A stretch of 64,000 nt of DNA, from the NCBI RefSeq assembly GCF_023264675.1, contig NZ_JAHFVG010000021.1, positions 30,718 to 94,717 of the forward strand. Reading direction: 5' to 3'. The notes beneath the pieces were generated by a model. The model was not told the origin of the DNA, did no database searches, and saw nothing but the letters and a program-made list of their open reading frames with translations. Made by a program: the position numbers and the translations under genes. Of this stretch, positions 32,866 to 42,801 are shown one piece after another (the stretch's first letter is position 1; each line of letters begins with the position of its first letter). This stretch comes from Rhodococcus sp. (in: high G+C Gram-positive bacteria) (GTDB lineage Bacteria; Actinomycetota; Actinomycetes; Mycobacteriales; Mycobacteriaceae).

Positions 32866-34349
32866 GTGTCGCCTGCGCCCGGCGTAACGGCCTCGACGAG
32901 TGCCCAGGCCTGCTCGATCGGGATGTCGAGTACTTCGTAGTGTCCGACGCCCGCGGGTGTCGCGGCGATCACTGTCGCGACGCCTGCTCGCCGCTGGAAG
33001 AAGCTCTGCCTCACTGTCCAACCGATGATGCCGGCAGCTTCGAGGCTGTGACGCGTGCGGTCGAGCGAGCCGTGCCGGGTGATCAGCCAACCGGGCAGGA
33101 CAGCGTGCCCGAGTCCGCGGTAGCGATCCCATGCCACGACCAGAGCTCCGAGAATCAGCACGACGACGGCGATCCAGACGAGTGGGGGAATCGGTGCGCC
33201 GAACGCTTCGGCGAGTGCGATGATCGCAGCGAGAACGAGCACCGGAACAACGGCGCGTGTGTACCGGCGACGTCGAGCGATCGGGCCATGGGAGAGTAGA
33301 GGTTTCTGGGCGTCGGCGTGCAGCCCGGCGTCGCCGAGGACGATGGTCATCATCCGCAGCGCTTCGTTCCCCGGAGCCTGCGGCAGCAGGAGCGAGGACT
33401 CTTTCTTCTCGGCGCTGACGCCCGTCATGATGGCGTCGAGCTTGGCGCCCTTGGCGATCCGGAGCAACAGCGGTTCGGACAGCGAGGTTCCACGCAGGCG
33501 CTTGCGGTCGAGCGTGGTCGAGCGAGTGCGGAGCAGGCCATGATTGACGTGCAAGCGGGTGCCGTCGTCGGTGACCGTCAGGTTGCCGTAGGCGATGAGG
33601 TAACGCGCACACGCGAACACACTCGCGACGAGCAACAGGACGAGCAGCCCGATCACGATGACGACGGCCACTCCGAGTCGCTCTGCCGAGTCGATGCTGT
33701 TGCTGACCACGGAGGAATCTGCGAGTGTCTCGCCGACGCCGTACTGGAACAGAACTCCGACGGCTGCTGCGATGGTGACGACACCGGTGAACGAGAACGG
33801 CGCGAACCGAACCCACGAGGTCTTCCAGTGGGCGATCTCCGTCTCCACCGGAGGCGGCGTGCCGGGGACGGCATCGGTGCGGGTGACGCGCTGGAGCAGT
33901 TCCTCACGGAGCGCTGGCACGACGCCCGAGTCGAGTGCATTGAGTTCGAACTTCTCGCCCTTGCCCGCTTGCTGGCCGGTACCGATGCGGAGTATCGACA
34001 GACCGAGGACACGGTGCAGCACACCGGCTTCGATGTCGACCGACCGGATTCGGCTGCGCGGCACCGACAGTAGCTTCTTCTGAAAGACGCCGGTACGAAG
34101 CTGAACGTGAACCGGGCCGATCCGGTAGCTGGTGGTGAACCACCGCAGGATCGCGAACACCACCACGACGGCGACGATGATCAGTCCCCAATAGTGATTG
34201 CCGCTCTGGCTGCCGACGATGAACGAGACGAGCAGTACCGGCAACACTTTCACGGCCTCGTTCACCGGATGGACGAGCAGCATTCTCTTGTCCAGCCGCA
34301 ACCAGGGCTGCTGCTGCTCGGCGGCGAGAAGTTCGGTGTCGGTGCTCAC
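32853..34349 (-). CDS. large PH-domain membrane protein (YdbS/YdbT-like)
   Basis: A 498-residue membrane protein with three bacterial PH (bPH2/YdbS-like) domains separated by helix pairs. Examples are 'SYRIGPVHVQLRTGVFQKKLLSVPRSRIRSVDIEAGVLHRVLGLSILRI', 'LTVTDDGTRLHVNHGLLRTRSTTLDRKRLRG' and 'GWLITRHGSLDRTRHSLEAAGIIGW'. Bacillus YdbS/YdbT homologues are linked to antimicrobial and envelope stress. GTG at 34349 overlaps the stop of the smaller PH-domain gene (34346), so the two are coupled and probably form one complex. Confidence 0.85.
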   Translation of the reverse strand: MSTDTELLAAEQQQPWLRLDKRMLLVHPVNEAVKVLPVLLVSFIVGSQSGNHYWGLIIVAVVVVFAILRWFTTSYRIGPVHVQLRTGVFQKKLLSVPRSRIRSVDIEAGVLHRVLGLSILRIGTGQQAGKGEKFELNALDSGVVPALREELLQRVTRTDAVPGTPPPVETEIAHWKTSWVRFAPFSFTGVVTIAAAVGVLFQYGVGETLADSSVVSNSIDSAERLGVAVVIVIGLLVLLLVASVFACARYLIAYGNLTVTDDGTRLHVNHGLLRTRSTTLDRKRLRGTSLSEPLLLRIAKGAKLDAIMTGVSAEKKESSLLLPQAPGNEALRMMTIVLGDAGLHADAQKPLLSHGPIARRRRYTRAVVPVLVLAAIIALAEAFGAPIPPLVWIAVVVLILGALVVAWDRYRGLGHAVLPGWLITRHGSLDRTRHSLEAAGIIGWTVRQSFFQRRAGVATVIAATPAGVGHYEVLDIPIEQAWALVEAVTPGAGDTWAR

Positions 34350-34834
34350 GTGGCGTCGCCCATTGTCCGTCCGGCGATCTCGGTGAGCTGCTTGACGGCA
34401 CGGTCGGCAACGTCGGTGTCCAGAGCGGTGATCTTCACTGCGCCTGCCGACGACGCCGTGGTGACGGTGACGGTGGCCAATCTCAGCATGCGGTCGATGG
34501 GTCCACGTTCGGTGTCGACGGTTTGCACTCGCGAGATCGGTGCGATGCGGCGCTCCTGATCGAACCAGCCGGTCAACGTGTAGACGGCGGTGTCGCTGAT
34601 CTCCCAGCGATGCACTCGATACCGCCACTGCGGAACCACCACGATGTGTGCCGCCGCGAGCACGACCGACACCACGAACACGGCGACGTGCGGCCATGAT
34701 GTCCACTTGCCGTCGACGACCGCCCACACGATCTGAGCGATGAACAGCGGAACCCACATCAGAGCCGCATTGATGGCCCACAGTTGTTTCGCACGGGGAC
34801 TCGGGCGCCACGCTGGGTCGGTCATCGTGATCAT
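34346..34834 (-). CDS. small PH-domain membrane protein (YdbS-like)
   Basis: A 162-residue protein with two N-terminal helices ('LWAINAALMWVPLFIAQIVWAVV', 'HVAVFVVSVVLAAAHIVVV') and one bPH2 domain ('WEISDTAVYTLTGWFDQERRIAPISRVQTVDTERGPIDRMLRLATVTVTT'). It is the partner of the larger PH-domain protein, as YdbS is of YdbT. Its start at 34834 is divergent from fbiC; an ATG at 34825 is an alternative. Confidence 0.85.
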   Translation of the reverse strand: MITMTDPAWRPSPRAKQLWAINAALMWVPLFIAQIVWAVVDGKWTSWPHVAVFVVSVVLAAAHIVVVPQWRYRVHRWEISDTAVYTLTGWFDQERRIAPISRVQTVDTERGPIDRMLRLATVTVTTASSAGAVKITALDTDVADRAVKQLTEIAGRTMGDAT

Positions 34835-34965
34835 GGCTACAAACCTAACGGTCTCCGCAGCGATTCGGGTTCACGGCGCAGCCTTCACCCCGACTTGACG
34901 TCGATAACCAGTGCCCGAGCACCCTGCGGTGGCACGGGCACGCGTCGGAGGAGCATGATCGAGAC

Positions 34966-37536
34966 GTGACCATGCTGCCTGATCCCGCTGCAACTGCTCG
35001 CCCGCTCGAGAAAGTACCCGCCCCGTCCGCCATGCGCCGCGTTCTTCGTCGTGCGCGTGACGGTGTCAGTCTCAACGTCGACGAAGCCACCGTTCTGCTG
35101 CATGCACGCGGCGACGACCTGGTGGACTTGATGGCATCGGCGTCGCGGGTTCGTGACGCCGGACTGGAATCGGCCGGGCGCCCGAAGACGGTCAGCTATT
35201 CACGCAAGGTGTTCATCCCGATCACTCGCCTGTGCCGGGACAAGTGCCACTACTGCACGTTCGTCACCGTGCCCGGCAAGTTGAAGGCCGAGGGCCACGG
35301 GCTTTTCATGGACCCCGACGAGATCATCGAGGTAGCGCGCAAAGGCGCCGAACTCGGTTGCAAGGAAGCCTTGTTCACCCTCGGTGACCGGCCGGAGGAG
35401 CGGTGGCCGGAGGCGAAGGAGTGGCTCGATTCTCGCGGATACGACTCCACCCTGGATTACGTGCGCGCGATGGCGATTCGGGTACTCGAAGAGACCGGGC
35501 TGCTGCCGCACCTCAATCCAGGTGTGATGTCCTGGCAGGAACTCTCGCGCCTCAAGCCCGTTGCTCCCTCGATGGGCATGATGCTCGAAACCACCTCCCG
35601 CCGTCTGTTCGAGGAGAAGGGCCAGGCTCACTACGGCAGCCCGGACAAGGATCCCGAGGTCCGGCTTCGCACGCTGACCGACGCTGGTCGCCTGACGATT
35701 CCGTTCACTACCGGCATCCTCGTGGGCATCGGTGAGGACATCCGCGATCGTGCGGAGTCGATCATGGCCATCCGTAAGGTGCACAAGGCATTCGGGCACG
35801 TGCAGGAAATCATCGTGCAGAACTTCCTCGCGAAGGACGACACCGCGATGCGTGCCGCACCGAACGCGGGCATGGAAGAATTTCTCGCCACGATCGCGGT
35901 CACTCGTATTCTGCTCGGACCGTCGATGCGAATTCAGGCACCGCCGAACCTCGTCGAAGCGCAGGAAACTGCCGCGTTGCTCGGCGCGGGCGTCGACGAC
36001 TGGGGCGGCGTCTCGCCGTTGACGCCGGATCACGTCAACCCCGAACGTCCGTGGCCCAACCTGGATACTCTCGCGGAATTGTCCGCTGCCGCCGGCTACA
36101 CCCTCGTCGAGCGCACTGCCGCCCAGCCGCAGTACGTACTGGCGGGTGCTCCGTGGATCGATCCTCGGATCTCCGCGCACGTTCGTGCGCTCGCCGACCC
36201 GGACACCGGTATGGCACGCGCCGACACCACACCGACAGGTCTGCCATGGCAGGAACCGGACGAGGAGTGGGAGTCCTCGGGACGCATCGACCTGAACACC
36301 GAGATCGACACCCAGGGCCGCAACACCGAGACCCGAAGCGATCTCGCGAATGCGTTCGGTGACTGGGAATCGATTCGTGAGCAGGTGCGCGACCTCGCAG
36401 GCCTCGAGCGCGTCGATCGCGATCTCGTCTCGGCGCTCAAAGCTGCCGAGAAGGATCCGGCAGGGTTGTCCGACGAGCAGTACCTCGCGTTGGCGACCGC
36501 CGAAGGGTCCGGCATGGATGCCGTCGCCGCGTTGGCGGACGACCTGCGCAAGCAGATCAACGGCGACACCGTCACCTACGTGGTGAACCGGAACATCAAC
36601 TTCACCAACATCTGCTACACCGGCTGCCGATTCTGTGCCTTCGCGCAGCGCAAGGGCGATGCCGACGCGTTCACGCTGTCCACGGCGGAGGTTGCCGATC
36701 GTGCGTGGGAAGCGCACGTCGCCGGAGCGTCCGAGGTCTGCATGCAGGGCGGGATCGACCCGGAACTTCCGGTCACCGGCTACGCCGATCTGGTGCGCGC
36801 GGTCAAAGCGCGGGTGCCGTCGATGCACGTGCACGCCTTCTCGCCGATGGAGATCGTGAACGGCGCCTCCCGCGGAGGGCAGTCCATCAGAGAATGGCTG
36901 ACCGAACTGCGTGCCGCGGGCCTGGACACCATTCCCGGTACGGCAGCGGAAATCCTCGACGACGAGGTCCGCTGGGTGCTCACCAAGGGCAAGCTGCCTG
37001 CCGCCGAGTGGATCGAAGTGGTCACCACCGCTCACGAGGTAGGCCTGCGTTCGTCCTCGACGATGATGTACGGGCACGTCGACAATCCCTCGCACTGGGT
37101 CGGCCACATGAACGTGCTCAAGAGCATTCAGGACAAGACGGGTGGCTTCACCGAGTTCGTTCCGCTGCCGTTCGTGCACCAGTCCTCGCCGTTGTATCTG
37201 GCAGGTGCATCACGGCCCGGTCCGACCAATCGCGACAACCGCGCGGTCCATGCGCTGGCTCGAATCATGCTGCACGGCAGGATCGATTCCATCCAGACGT
37301 CCTGGGTCAAGCTCGGCATCACCGGCACACAGGTGATGCTCAACGGTGGTGCCAACGATCTGGGGGGCACGTTGATGGAGGAGACCATTTCGCGCATGGC
37401 GGGCTCGGAGAACGGTTCGGAGAAGACCGTCGCCGAGCTGCACGAGATCGCGAACGGCATCGGGCGTCCCGCACAGGAGCGGACGACGACCTACGAACTC
37501 GTGTCGAGGGTTCCGGCCGCGGTAGGACTCGTCTGA
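34966..37536 (+). CDS. fbiC: FO synthase FbiC (CofG-CofH fusion)
   Basis: An 856-residue radical-SAM enzyme that makes the F420 chromophore FO from tyrosine and a pyrimidine. Two modules are fused, as usual in actinobacteria: CofG-like N-terminal half with CxxxCxxC 'CRDKCHYC' (about residue 90) and CofH-like C-terminal half with 'CYTGCRFC' (about residue 550). The latter continues '[20 protein letters not shown]' and 'TWVKLGI'-like blocks. The linker is acidic. GTG 34966 or ATG 34972 could start it. Full length, so F420 synthesis is likely functional. Confidence 0.97.
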   Translation: MTMLPDPAATARPLEKVPAPSAMRRVLRRARDGVSLNVDEATVLLHARGDDLVDLMASASRVRDAGLESAGRPKTVSYSRKVFIPITRLCRDKCHYCTFVTVPGKLKAEGHGLFMDPDEIIEVARKGAELGCKEALFTLGDRPEERWPEAKEWLDSRGYDSTLDYVRAMAIRVLEETGLLPHLNPGVMSWQELSRLKPVAPSMGMMLETTSRRLFEEKGQAHYGSPDKDPEVRLRTLTDAGRLTIPFTTGILVGIGEDIRDRAESIMAIRKVHKAFGHVQEIIVQNFLAKDDTAMRAAPNAGMEEFLATIAVTRILLGPSMRIQAPPNLVEAQETAALLGAGVDDWGGVSPLTPDHVNPERPWPNLDTLAELSAAAGYTLVERTAAQPQYVLAGAPWIDPRISAHVRALADPDTGMARADTTPTGLPWQEPDEEWESSGRIDLNTEIDTQGRNTETRSDLANAFGDWESIREQVRDLAGLERVDRDLVSALKAAEKDPAGLSDEQYLALATAEGSGMDAVAALADDLRKQINGDTVTYVVNRNINFTNICYTGCRFCAFAQRKGDADAFTLSTAEVADRAWEAHVAGASEVCMQGGIDPELPVTGYADLVRAVKARVPSMHVHAFSPMEIVNGASRGGQSIREWLTELRAAGLDTIPGTAAEILDDEVRWVLTKGKLPAAEWIEVVTTAHEVGLRSSSTMMYGHVDNPSHWVGHMNVLKSIQDKTGGFTEFVPLPFVHQSSPLYLAGASRPGPTNRDNRAVHALARIMLHGRIDSIQTSWVKLGITGTQVMLNGGANDLGGTLMEETISRMAGSENGSEKTVAELHEIANGIGRPAQERTTTYELVSRVPAAVGLV

Positions 37537-37538
37537 GC

Positions 37539-38312
37539 ATGGAAGATTCCACTGTCGCGTCGGCGCTCCACAAAGCCGTCGCCATCATCGATCCTGTCCT
37601 CGACGTGCTGGCCGACCGGGACCCGGTCGGGCTGAAGGCGAGAACGTTTCGTCGTCCCACCGACGACGACACCGCGCTCGACAAGGTTCTCGATTCGCTC
37701 GCCAAGGCATTGAACGTCACGGATTTCCCGGGAACCGAGGCGTGGCAGAAGCTCGACGGCGACGCACGATCGGAGTGGTGGGTTGCCCGGATCGGTGCAC
37801 TGAACACCGTTGCGGTCGCGTTTCCCAGCGTCTTCGGCGTGCTCGTCAACCGGCTCCCGCTTCAGGATCTCCTCGGCTTCGCGAACCAAGCCATGGTTCT
37901 GGTCGCTGTCGCCCGTGAGAACGGCGTCACCGACCGGTCTTCGCACGTGCAGATGCTGGCATCCGTGCTGTGCGAACGTGAGATCGATCTCTCCGAACGG
38001 AAATCGGAGGCGCCGAAATCGCCGGAACGTCAGAGTGGTCCCTTCGCTCTGCTGCACGCGATGTGGGACGTGGCAACGGTGCTGCGAGAAGTATCGGACG
38101 AGCTGGCCAAACGCCCGCGGAGCCGGTCGGTGTTCCGCTGGATCTCGGCGATTCCGGTGATCGGTGGGCTTGCCAGCTACATCGGCGAGCGCGGTGCCCT
38201 CTCGCGAGCGGCCAAGGAAGGCCGCCGCTGGGTCAAGGGCCACGAGAAGGCCATCGGGCCCGTAAGCTCGGTCTCGGATCCGGCGGATTACCCGGCGACT
38301 GTGCGCAAGTGA
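37539..38312 (+). CDS. conserved hypothetical protein downstream of fbiC
   Basis: A 257-residue protein I do not recognise. It starts 2 bases after the fbiC stop, so it is almost certainly co-translated with fbiC. It looks helical throughout, with a moderately hydrophobic middle ('NTVAVAFPSVFGVLVNRLPLQDLLGFANQAMVLVAV') and a possible membrane-touching segment 'FRWISAIPVIGGLASYIG' near the C-terminus, ending basic. No catalytic motif was seen. A link to F420 metabolism is suggested only by position. Confidence 0.65.
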   Translation: MEDSTVASALHKAVAIIDPVLDVLADRDPVGLKARTFRRPTDDDTALDKVLDSLAKALNVTDFPGTEAWQKLDGDARSEWWVARIGALNTVAVAFPSVFGVLVNRLPLQDLLGFANQAMVLVAVARENGVTDRSSHVQMLASVLCEREIDLSERKSEAPKSPERQSGPFALLHAMWDVATVLREVSDELAKRPRSRSVFRWISAIPVIGGLASYIGERGALSRAAKEGRRWVKGHEKAIGPVSSVSDPADYPATVRK

Positions 38313-38431
38313 GGACACCCTGCGCTGATTGTCGGAAATCTTCGACGCGATACTAGGATTCTCATCGGCGTTCGAGGCGAGACAGGACAATGCCCCGGCG
38401 TCGACATTTCGGAAAGGGAGGGAGAGCAGCA

Positions 38432-38755
38432 GTGACTTACTCGATTGCAGAACCGTGCGTGGATGTACTGGACAAGGCGTGCATCGAAGAATGCCCGGTG
38501 GACTGCATCTACGAGGGCAATCGAATGCTGTACATCCACCCCGACGAATGTGTCGACTGCGGTGCGTGTGAGCCGGTGTGCCCCGTCGAAGCGATCTTCT
38601 ACGAGGACGACGTCCCGGATCAGTGGAGTGGCTACGTCAGCGCCAACGTCGATTTCTTCGACGACCTCGGTTCGCCCGGTGGCGCCGCCAAGCTCGGCAA
38701 GACCGACTACGACCCGCCGTTCATCAAGGCACTGCCTCCCATGGCCGAGAACTGA
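38432..38755 (+). CDS. fdxC: ferredoxin FdxC (7Fe/[3Fe-4S][4Fe-4S] type)
   Basis: A 107-residue mycobacterial-type 7Fe ferredoxin. '[29 protein letters not shown]' and '[29 protein letters not shown]' give the cluster cysteines; the spacing C-x7-C...CP in the first motif is that of a 3Fe-4S plus 4Fe-4S protein. It carries electrons in the cytosol. GTG at 38432 follows GGAGGGAG. It stands directly before dapC, as in M. tuberculosis Rv1177-Rv1178. Confidence 0.93.
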   Translation: MTYSIAEPCVDVLDKACIEECPVDCIYEGNRMLYIHPDECVDCGACEPVCPVEAIFYEDDVPDQWSGYVSANVDFFDDLGSPGGAAKLGKTDYDPPFIKALPPMAEN

Positions 38756-38757
38756 CG

Positions 38758-39861
38758 TTGGCTCGAATTTCCGTCGCGTCCGGGCTGCCTGATTTCCCCT
38801 GGGACTCCCTCACCGCAGCCAAGGAAAAAGCTCAGGCGCATCCAGGCGGCATCGTGAACCTGTCGATCGGCACTCCTGTCGACCCGGTCGCGCAGATCAT
38901 CCGTGACGCGCTCGCGTCCGTGTCCGGCGAACCGGGCTACCCCACGACAGTGGGAACCCTTGCATTTCGGGAGGCGGCCGTCGCCGCACTGGAGCGCCGG
39001 TACGCCGTCAGCGGTATATCCGTCGACGCGATCCTGCCTGCCATCGGAACCAAGGAAATGATCGCCTGGTTGCCGACGCTTCTCGGCCTCGGCAGCGACG
39101 ACCTGGTGGTCATTCCCGAGCTCGCCTACCCGACTTACGAGGTCGGCGCGTTGCTGGCCGGGGCGCGGGTGACGCGCGCCGACGGTCTCAATCGCCTGGG
39201 TCCCGAGAATGCATCCCTCGTCTTCGTCAATTCGCCGTCGAATCCGACCGGCAAGGTGTTGCCGATCGATCATCTGCGCAAAGTGGTCGCCTGGGCGCGC
39301 GAACGAGACGCCGTCGTGGTGTCCGACGAGTGCTACCTCGGTCTGACCTGGGAAGCCGAAGCGGTCTCCATCCTCGACCCGCGTGTCAGTGACGGTGATC
39401 ACACCAATCTTCTTGCCGTGCACTCTCTCTCGAAAACGTCGAATCTCGCCAGCTATCGCGCGGGCTTCGTCACGGGCGATCCGGCGTTGGTCCGCGATCT
39501 CCTCGAAGTGCGCAAGCACGCAGGCATGATCGTGCCGCTGCCGGTGCAGGCCGCGATGACCGTCGCGCTGACCGACGACGATCACGAGAACGCTCAGCGG
39601 GAGCGCTACCGCGCGCGACGCACCGAATTGAAAGCTGCCGTCGAGGCGGCCGGTTTCACTGTGGATCACTCCGAAGCAGGTCTCTACCTGTGGGCCACTC
39701 GCAGCGAACCCTGCCGCAACACGGTCGACTGGCTCGCCGAGCGCGGCATCCTCGCAGCGCCGGGTGAGTTCTATGGGCCAGGAGGTTCGCAGCACGTGCG
39801 TATTGCACTGACGGCGACCGACGAGCGGATCCACGCGGCCGCGGAGCGACTGACGCCCTGA
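38758..39861 (+). CDS. dapC: succinyldiaminopimelate aminotransferase DapC
   Basis: A 367-residue fold-type I PLP aminotransferase of the lysine/diaminopimelate pathway. 'GIVNLSIGTPVDPVAQ', 'GYPTTVGTLAFREAAV', 'VFVNSPSNPTGKVLP' (NPTG), 'VVVSDECYLGLTWE' and the PLP lysine in 'VHSLSKTSNLASYRAGF' are clear. It starts with TTG 38758, three bases after fdxC; no ATG fits. Together with dapD and dapE later in the window, it covers three steps of the succinylase branch. Confidence 0.93.
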   Translation: MARISVASGLPDFPWDSLTAAKEKAQAHPGGIVNLSIGTPVDPVAQIIRDALASVSGEPGYPTTVGTLAFREAAVAALERRYAVSGISVDAILPAIGTKEMIAWLPTLLGLGSDDLVVIPELAYPTYEVGALLAGARVTRADGLNRLGPENASLVFVNSPSNPTGKVLPIDHLRKVVAWARERDAVVVSDECYLGLTWEAEAVSILDPRVSDGDHTNLLAVHSLSKTSNLASYRAGFVTGDPALVRDLLEVRKHAGMIVPLPVQAAMTVALTDDDHENAQRERYRARRTELKAAVEAAGFTVDHSEAGLYLWATRSEPCRNTVDWLAERGILAAPGEFYGPGGSQHVRIALTATDERIHAAAERLTP

Positions 39862-39903
39862 ATTCGTTTGCGGCAGGTCTGGCCTGGGTGTTCTCATACA
39901 CTC

Positions 39904-40521
39904 ATGACCCTCAGCCTGCTGCTCAGCTTCGCCGGTGTGTGTTTTCTGCTGTCGATTCTGCCCGGCCCTGATTCGTTTCTGGTGCTGCGCTACAGCATCG
40001 GTGGGCTCAAGCCTGGAGTTGCCGCCGCGATGGGCGTCGCGATCGGTGGATTCTTCTGGGCTGTCCTCGTCGCGGTGGGGCTGGCAGCGATCGTCGAGCA
40101 GTCGGCGACGGCGTATCGGGTCATCAAGATCCTGGGCGGCCTCTACCTGCTGTACCTCGGCGTCCGCGCGTTCATGGCGCGACGGAAGAACAAAGTCGTG
40201 GGTGAGCCGATCAAACCGGTCGCGGCGTCGGCAGTCTCGGCATTCGGCGCGGGTGTGCTCTCGTGCGCGCTCAACCCCAAGGTCGGTCTGTTCTATCTCG
40301 CGGTGGTCCCGCAGTTCCTGACGGTCGTCACGTTCACGGGTGCGATGACGCTCGGGGTGGTGGAGGTTGTGGTGGCCGCGATCGTCATGGGGTTGTTCTC
40401 GGTGGCAGCAGCGCGGGCCGTCGCCCTGCTCAGTCGCCCGAAAGTGACCGATTGGCTCGATCGCATCAGCGCCGGCATTCTTGCCGTGCTCGGCATCGGA
40501 ACGGTCGCGTCCTCCGTGTGA
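39904..40521 (+). CDS. LysE/RhtB-family exporter
   Basis: A 205-residue membrane protein with six hydrophobic helices. 'LLSFAGVCFLLSILPGPDSFLVLRYSIGGLKPGVAAAMGVAIGG' is the LysE N-terminal signature (PGP), and 'FGAGVLSCALNPKVGLFYLAVVPQF' is the second (NPK). It exports amino acids or related metabolites; the substrate is unknown. ATG 39904 gives the family start. It lies 42 bases after dapC. Confidence 0.92.
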   Translation: MTLSLLLSFAGVCFLLSILPGPDSFLVLRYSIGGLKPGVAAAMGVAIGGFFWAVLVAVGLAAIVEQSATAYRVIKILGGLYLLYLGVRAFMARRKNKVVGEPIKPVAASAVSAFGAGVLSCALNPKVGLFYLAVVPQFLTVVTFTGAMTLGVVEVVVAAIVMGLFSVAAARAVALLSRPKVTDWLDRISAGILAVLGIGTVASSV

Positions 40522-40549
40522 CAGATCTACCCTCACGTGAGGGTAGAGT
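40519..40549 (+). promoter_or_regulatory. MerR-type promoter with 20-bp perfect operator palindrome
   Basis: CTACCCTCACGTGAGGGTAG (40527-40546) is a perfect palindrome. It sits inside a promoter made of TGACAG (40519-40524) and TAGAGT (40544-40549), spaced exactly 19 bp. This long spacer with a central dyad is the hallmark of MerR-activated promoters. The -10 box ends 8 bases before the sulP GTG, so the transcript may be leaderless. The MerR gene is the second gene of the operon. Confidence 0.8.
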
Positions 40550-40557
40550 AGCGCCAC

Positions 40558-42027
40558 GTGGCCAACGACGTTCTGATCGCACTGAAATCCCCTCGACTGC
40601 TCAAGACCGAAGTCCTCGCCGGTCTCGTCGTCGCTCTTGCCCTGATTCCCGAGGCGATTTCGTTCTCCATCATCGCAGGCGTCGATCCGAGCGTCGGACT
40701 GTTCTCAGCCTTCACGATGGCCGTCACCATCGCGATCGTCGGTGGAAGAACGGCGATGATCTCGGCAGCGACGGGGTCGGTTGCGCTCGTCATCGCCCCG
40801 ATCGTGCCGCAGTACGGCCTCGACTATCTCGTGGTGACGGTGTTGCTCGGCGGGCTGCTTCAGATCGTCCTGACAGCCCTGGGCGCGGTCAAGCTGATGC
40901 GCTTCATTCCGCGCAGCGTCATGGTCGGCTTCGTCAATGCATTGGCGATTCTGATCTTCATCGCGCAGATCCGCTACTTCGTCGACGTGTCCTGGCTCGT
41001 CTTCCCGATTGCCGGTGTCGCGATCGTCGTCATGATCGTGCTCCCGAAACTGACATCGGCGATTCCGGCGCCACTCGTAGCCGTCGCCGCGCTGACCCTG
41101 GTGACCATCGTGTTCGGCCTTCCCGTGCCCGACGTCGGTGACGAGGGCGCACTTCCGACTTCACTCCCATCGCTGTTCACCCCGGATGTCCCGTGGAACC
41201 TCGACACGCTGAAGATCATCGCGCCGTTCGCCTTCGCGATGGCACTCGTCGGGCTGCTCGAATCGCTGCTCACCGCCAAACTCGTCGACGACGTGACCGA
41301 CACACCGTCGAACAAGACCCGCGAGGGAGCAGGCCTGGGTATCGCCAACATCGTGACAGGCATCTTCGGGGGCATGGGAGGCTGCGCGCTGATCGGCCAG
41401 ACCATGATCAACGTCAAGATCTCCGGGGCCCGAACGCGAATCTCCACATTCCTGGCGGGAGCATTCCTGCTGGTGTTGGTCGTCGTGTTCGGCGACATCG
41501 TCGCGCAGATCCCGATGGCGGTACTCGGAGCCGTCATGATCATGGTGTGCTTCGCGACGTTCGACTGGCACTCGATCAACCCGAAGACGTTGCGGCGCAT
41601 GCCGCTCAGTGAAACGGCGGTGATGGTGGCGACGGTGGCCGTCACGGTCGCCACCGACAACCTCGCCTACGGTGTGATCGCCGGAGTCGTCATCGCGATG
41701 ATCCTGTTCGCGCGGCGGGTAGCTCACGTCACCGAGGTTGTCGAGATCGCACACCCGGACGAGGACACCCGTGTTTACGGAGTCCGCGGGGAGCTGTTCT
41801 TCGCCTCCAGCAACGACTTGATTCATCAATTCGACTATGCGAGCGATCCGTCCACCGTGGTCATCGACCTGTCCGAAGCGCATGTCTGGGATGCCTCGAC
41901 CGTTGCTACTCTCGACGCGGTGACGACCAAGTACGAAAAGTACGGCAAGTCGGTGACGATCGTGGGACTCCACGGCCCGAGCAAGGAGCGTCACGAACGG
42001 TTGACCGGACAGTTGGGCGGTGAGTGA
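40558..42027 (+). CDS. SulP-family anion transporter with STAS domain
   Basis: A 489-residue membrane transporter for sulfate, bicarbonate or organic anions. Helices 1-2 carry '[39 protein letters not shown]', then '[21 protein letters not shown]', the SulP signature, and '[37 protein letters not shown]'. The C-terminal STAS domain is short ('[38 protein letters not shown]'). GTG at 40558. It is operonic with the merR gene 3 bases downstream. Confidence 0.93.
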   Translation: MANDVLIALKSPRLLKTEVLAGLVVALALIPEAISFSIIAGVDPSVGLFSAFTMAVTIAIVGGRTAMISAATGSVALVIAPIVPQYGLDYLVVTVLLGGLLQIVLTALGAVKLMRFIPRSVMVGFVNALAILIFIAQIRYFVDVSWLVFPIAGVAIVVMIVLPKLTSAIPAPLVAVAALTLVTIVFGLPVPDVGDEGALPTSLPSLFTPDVPWNLDTLKIIAPFAFAMALVGLLESLLTAKLVDDVTDTPSNKTREGAGLGIANIVTGIFGGMGGCALIGQTMINVKISGARTRISTFLAGAFLLVLVVVFGDIVAQIPMAVLGAVMIMVCFATFDWHSINPKTLRRMPLSETAVMVATVAVTVATDNLAYGVIAGVVIAMILFARRVAHVTEVVEIAHPDEDTRVYGVRGELFFASSNDLIHQFDYASDPSTVVIDLSEAHVWDASTVATLDAVTTKYEKYGKSVTIVGLHGPSKERHERLTGQLGGE

Positions 42028-42030
42028 GAC

Positions 42031-42396
42031 ATGGCCGCGCACATGCAGATCGGTGAAGTCGCCGAACGCACCGGGCTCTCGATCCGCACCCTCCGGCATT
42101 ACGACGAGGTAGACCTCGTGCCGCCGTCCGAGCGCAGCGCAGGTGGATTTCGGCTGTACACCGAGGTCGATGTAGCCCGTCTGATGGTCATTCGTCGCAT
42201 GAAGCCTCTCGAGTTCACGCTCGACGAGATGGGCAGGCTGCTCGATTCGCTGGACATCATCGACGCCGGAGGCGCGGGAGTCGCCGAGGCCTCGGCGTTC
42301 GTCGAAGAATGCCACGCGAAAGCCCAGGCAGCGTGTGAGAACCTTCGTAAGAAGCTCTCCTACGCCGAGGAATTGACCGAACTGCTCGCGCGCTGA
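42031..42396 (+). CDS. MerR-family regulator of the sulP operon
   Basis: A 121-residue regulator. The winged helix 'MQIGEVAERTGLSIRTLRHYDEVDLVPPSERSAGGFRLYTEVDVARLMVIRRMKPLEFTLDEMGRLLDSLD' is standard MerR, followed by a dimerisation helix. There is no cysteine-rich metal loop; one cysteine in 'EECHAKAQAACENL' plus another could sense something. It follows sulP by 3 bases and probably binds the palindrome at 40527-40546 to control its own operon. Confidence 0.92.
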   Translation: MAAHMQIGEVAERTGLSIRTLRHYDEVDLVPPSERSAGGFRLYTEVDVARLMVIRRMKPLEFTLDEMGRLLDSLDIIDAGGAGVAEASAFVEECHAKAQAACENLRKKLSYAEELTELLAR

Positions 42397-42409
42397 CGCG
42401 CGCTACTCG

Positions 42410-42799
42410 TCACCCGACGTCCCAGCCGCCTCGTCTGATGCGCAGGATGTAGACCAGTTCGTTGCTGCCGAAAGCCTCGACCGTCGTGAATCGCTTGGGT
42501 TCGACGTTGGACGTCGGATTCAGCGCATGAGCTTCCTCGTAAATCTGAGTGGCGCGCAGGTCGGCCATCTCGACGCGAGTCCAGAAATCGTCGGACTGCA
42601 CCGAATAGACGAGCCGCGGGGCGCCGTCACCGACGTGGTCATCGTCGTCGTCGTTGTCCAGGTCGTCATCGAGCTCCTCCTCGGTGTCCGCGTCTTGTTC
42701 GGCGTCGGTGCCGATGAGGTACACCCCGGGCGTCAGATCTCCGGCGGGGACCGTCATGTATTCGGCGTAGTCGCCGGTGTCGATTCCATCCGCATCCAT
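42410..42799 (-). CDS. acidic hypothetical protein
   Basis: A 129-residue protein of unknown function. The N-terminal part 'YMTVPAGDLTPGVYLIGTDAEQ' is followed by a highly acidic run (about residues 40-55, mostly D/E) and then 'RLVYSVQSDDFWTRVEMADLRATQIYEEAHAL' and 'VEAFGSNELVYILRIRRGGW'. ATG 42799 is the better start; a GTG-like start 14 codons upstream overlaps the divergent synthetase gene. It is convergent with the merR gene, 13 bases away. No family is recognised. Confidence 0.6.
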   Translation of the reverse strand: MDADGIDTGDYAEYMTVPAGDLTPGVYLIGTDAEQDADTEEELDDDLDNDDDDDHVGDGAPRLVYSVQSDDFWTRVEMADLRATQIYEEAHALNPTSNVEPKRFTTVEAFGSNELVYILRIRRGGWDVG

Positions 42800-42801
42800 G
42801 T

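Noticed and set aside
35200..37179. Long open frame antisense to fbiC
   Set aside because: Low-complexity, His/Arg/Asp-rich reading with no domain; fbiC on the other strand is unambiguous.
38707..40557. Long open frame antisense to dapC and the LysE gene
   Set aside because: Both sense genes are well supported; the antisense protein has no family features.
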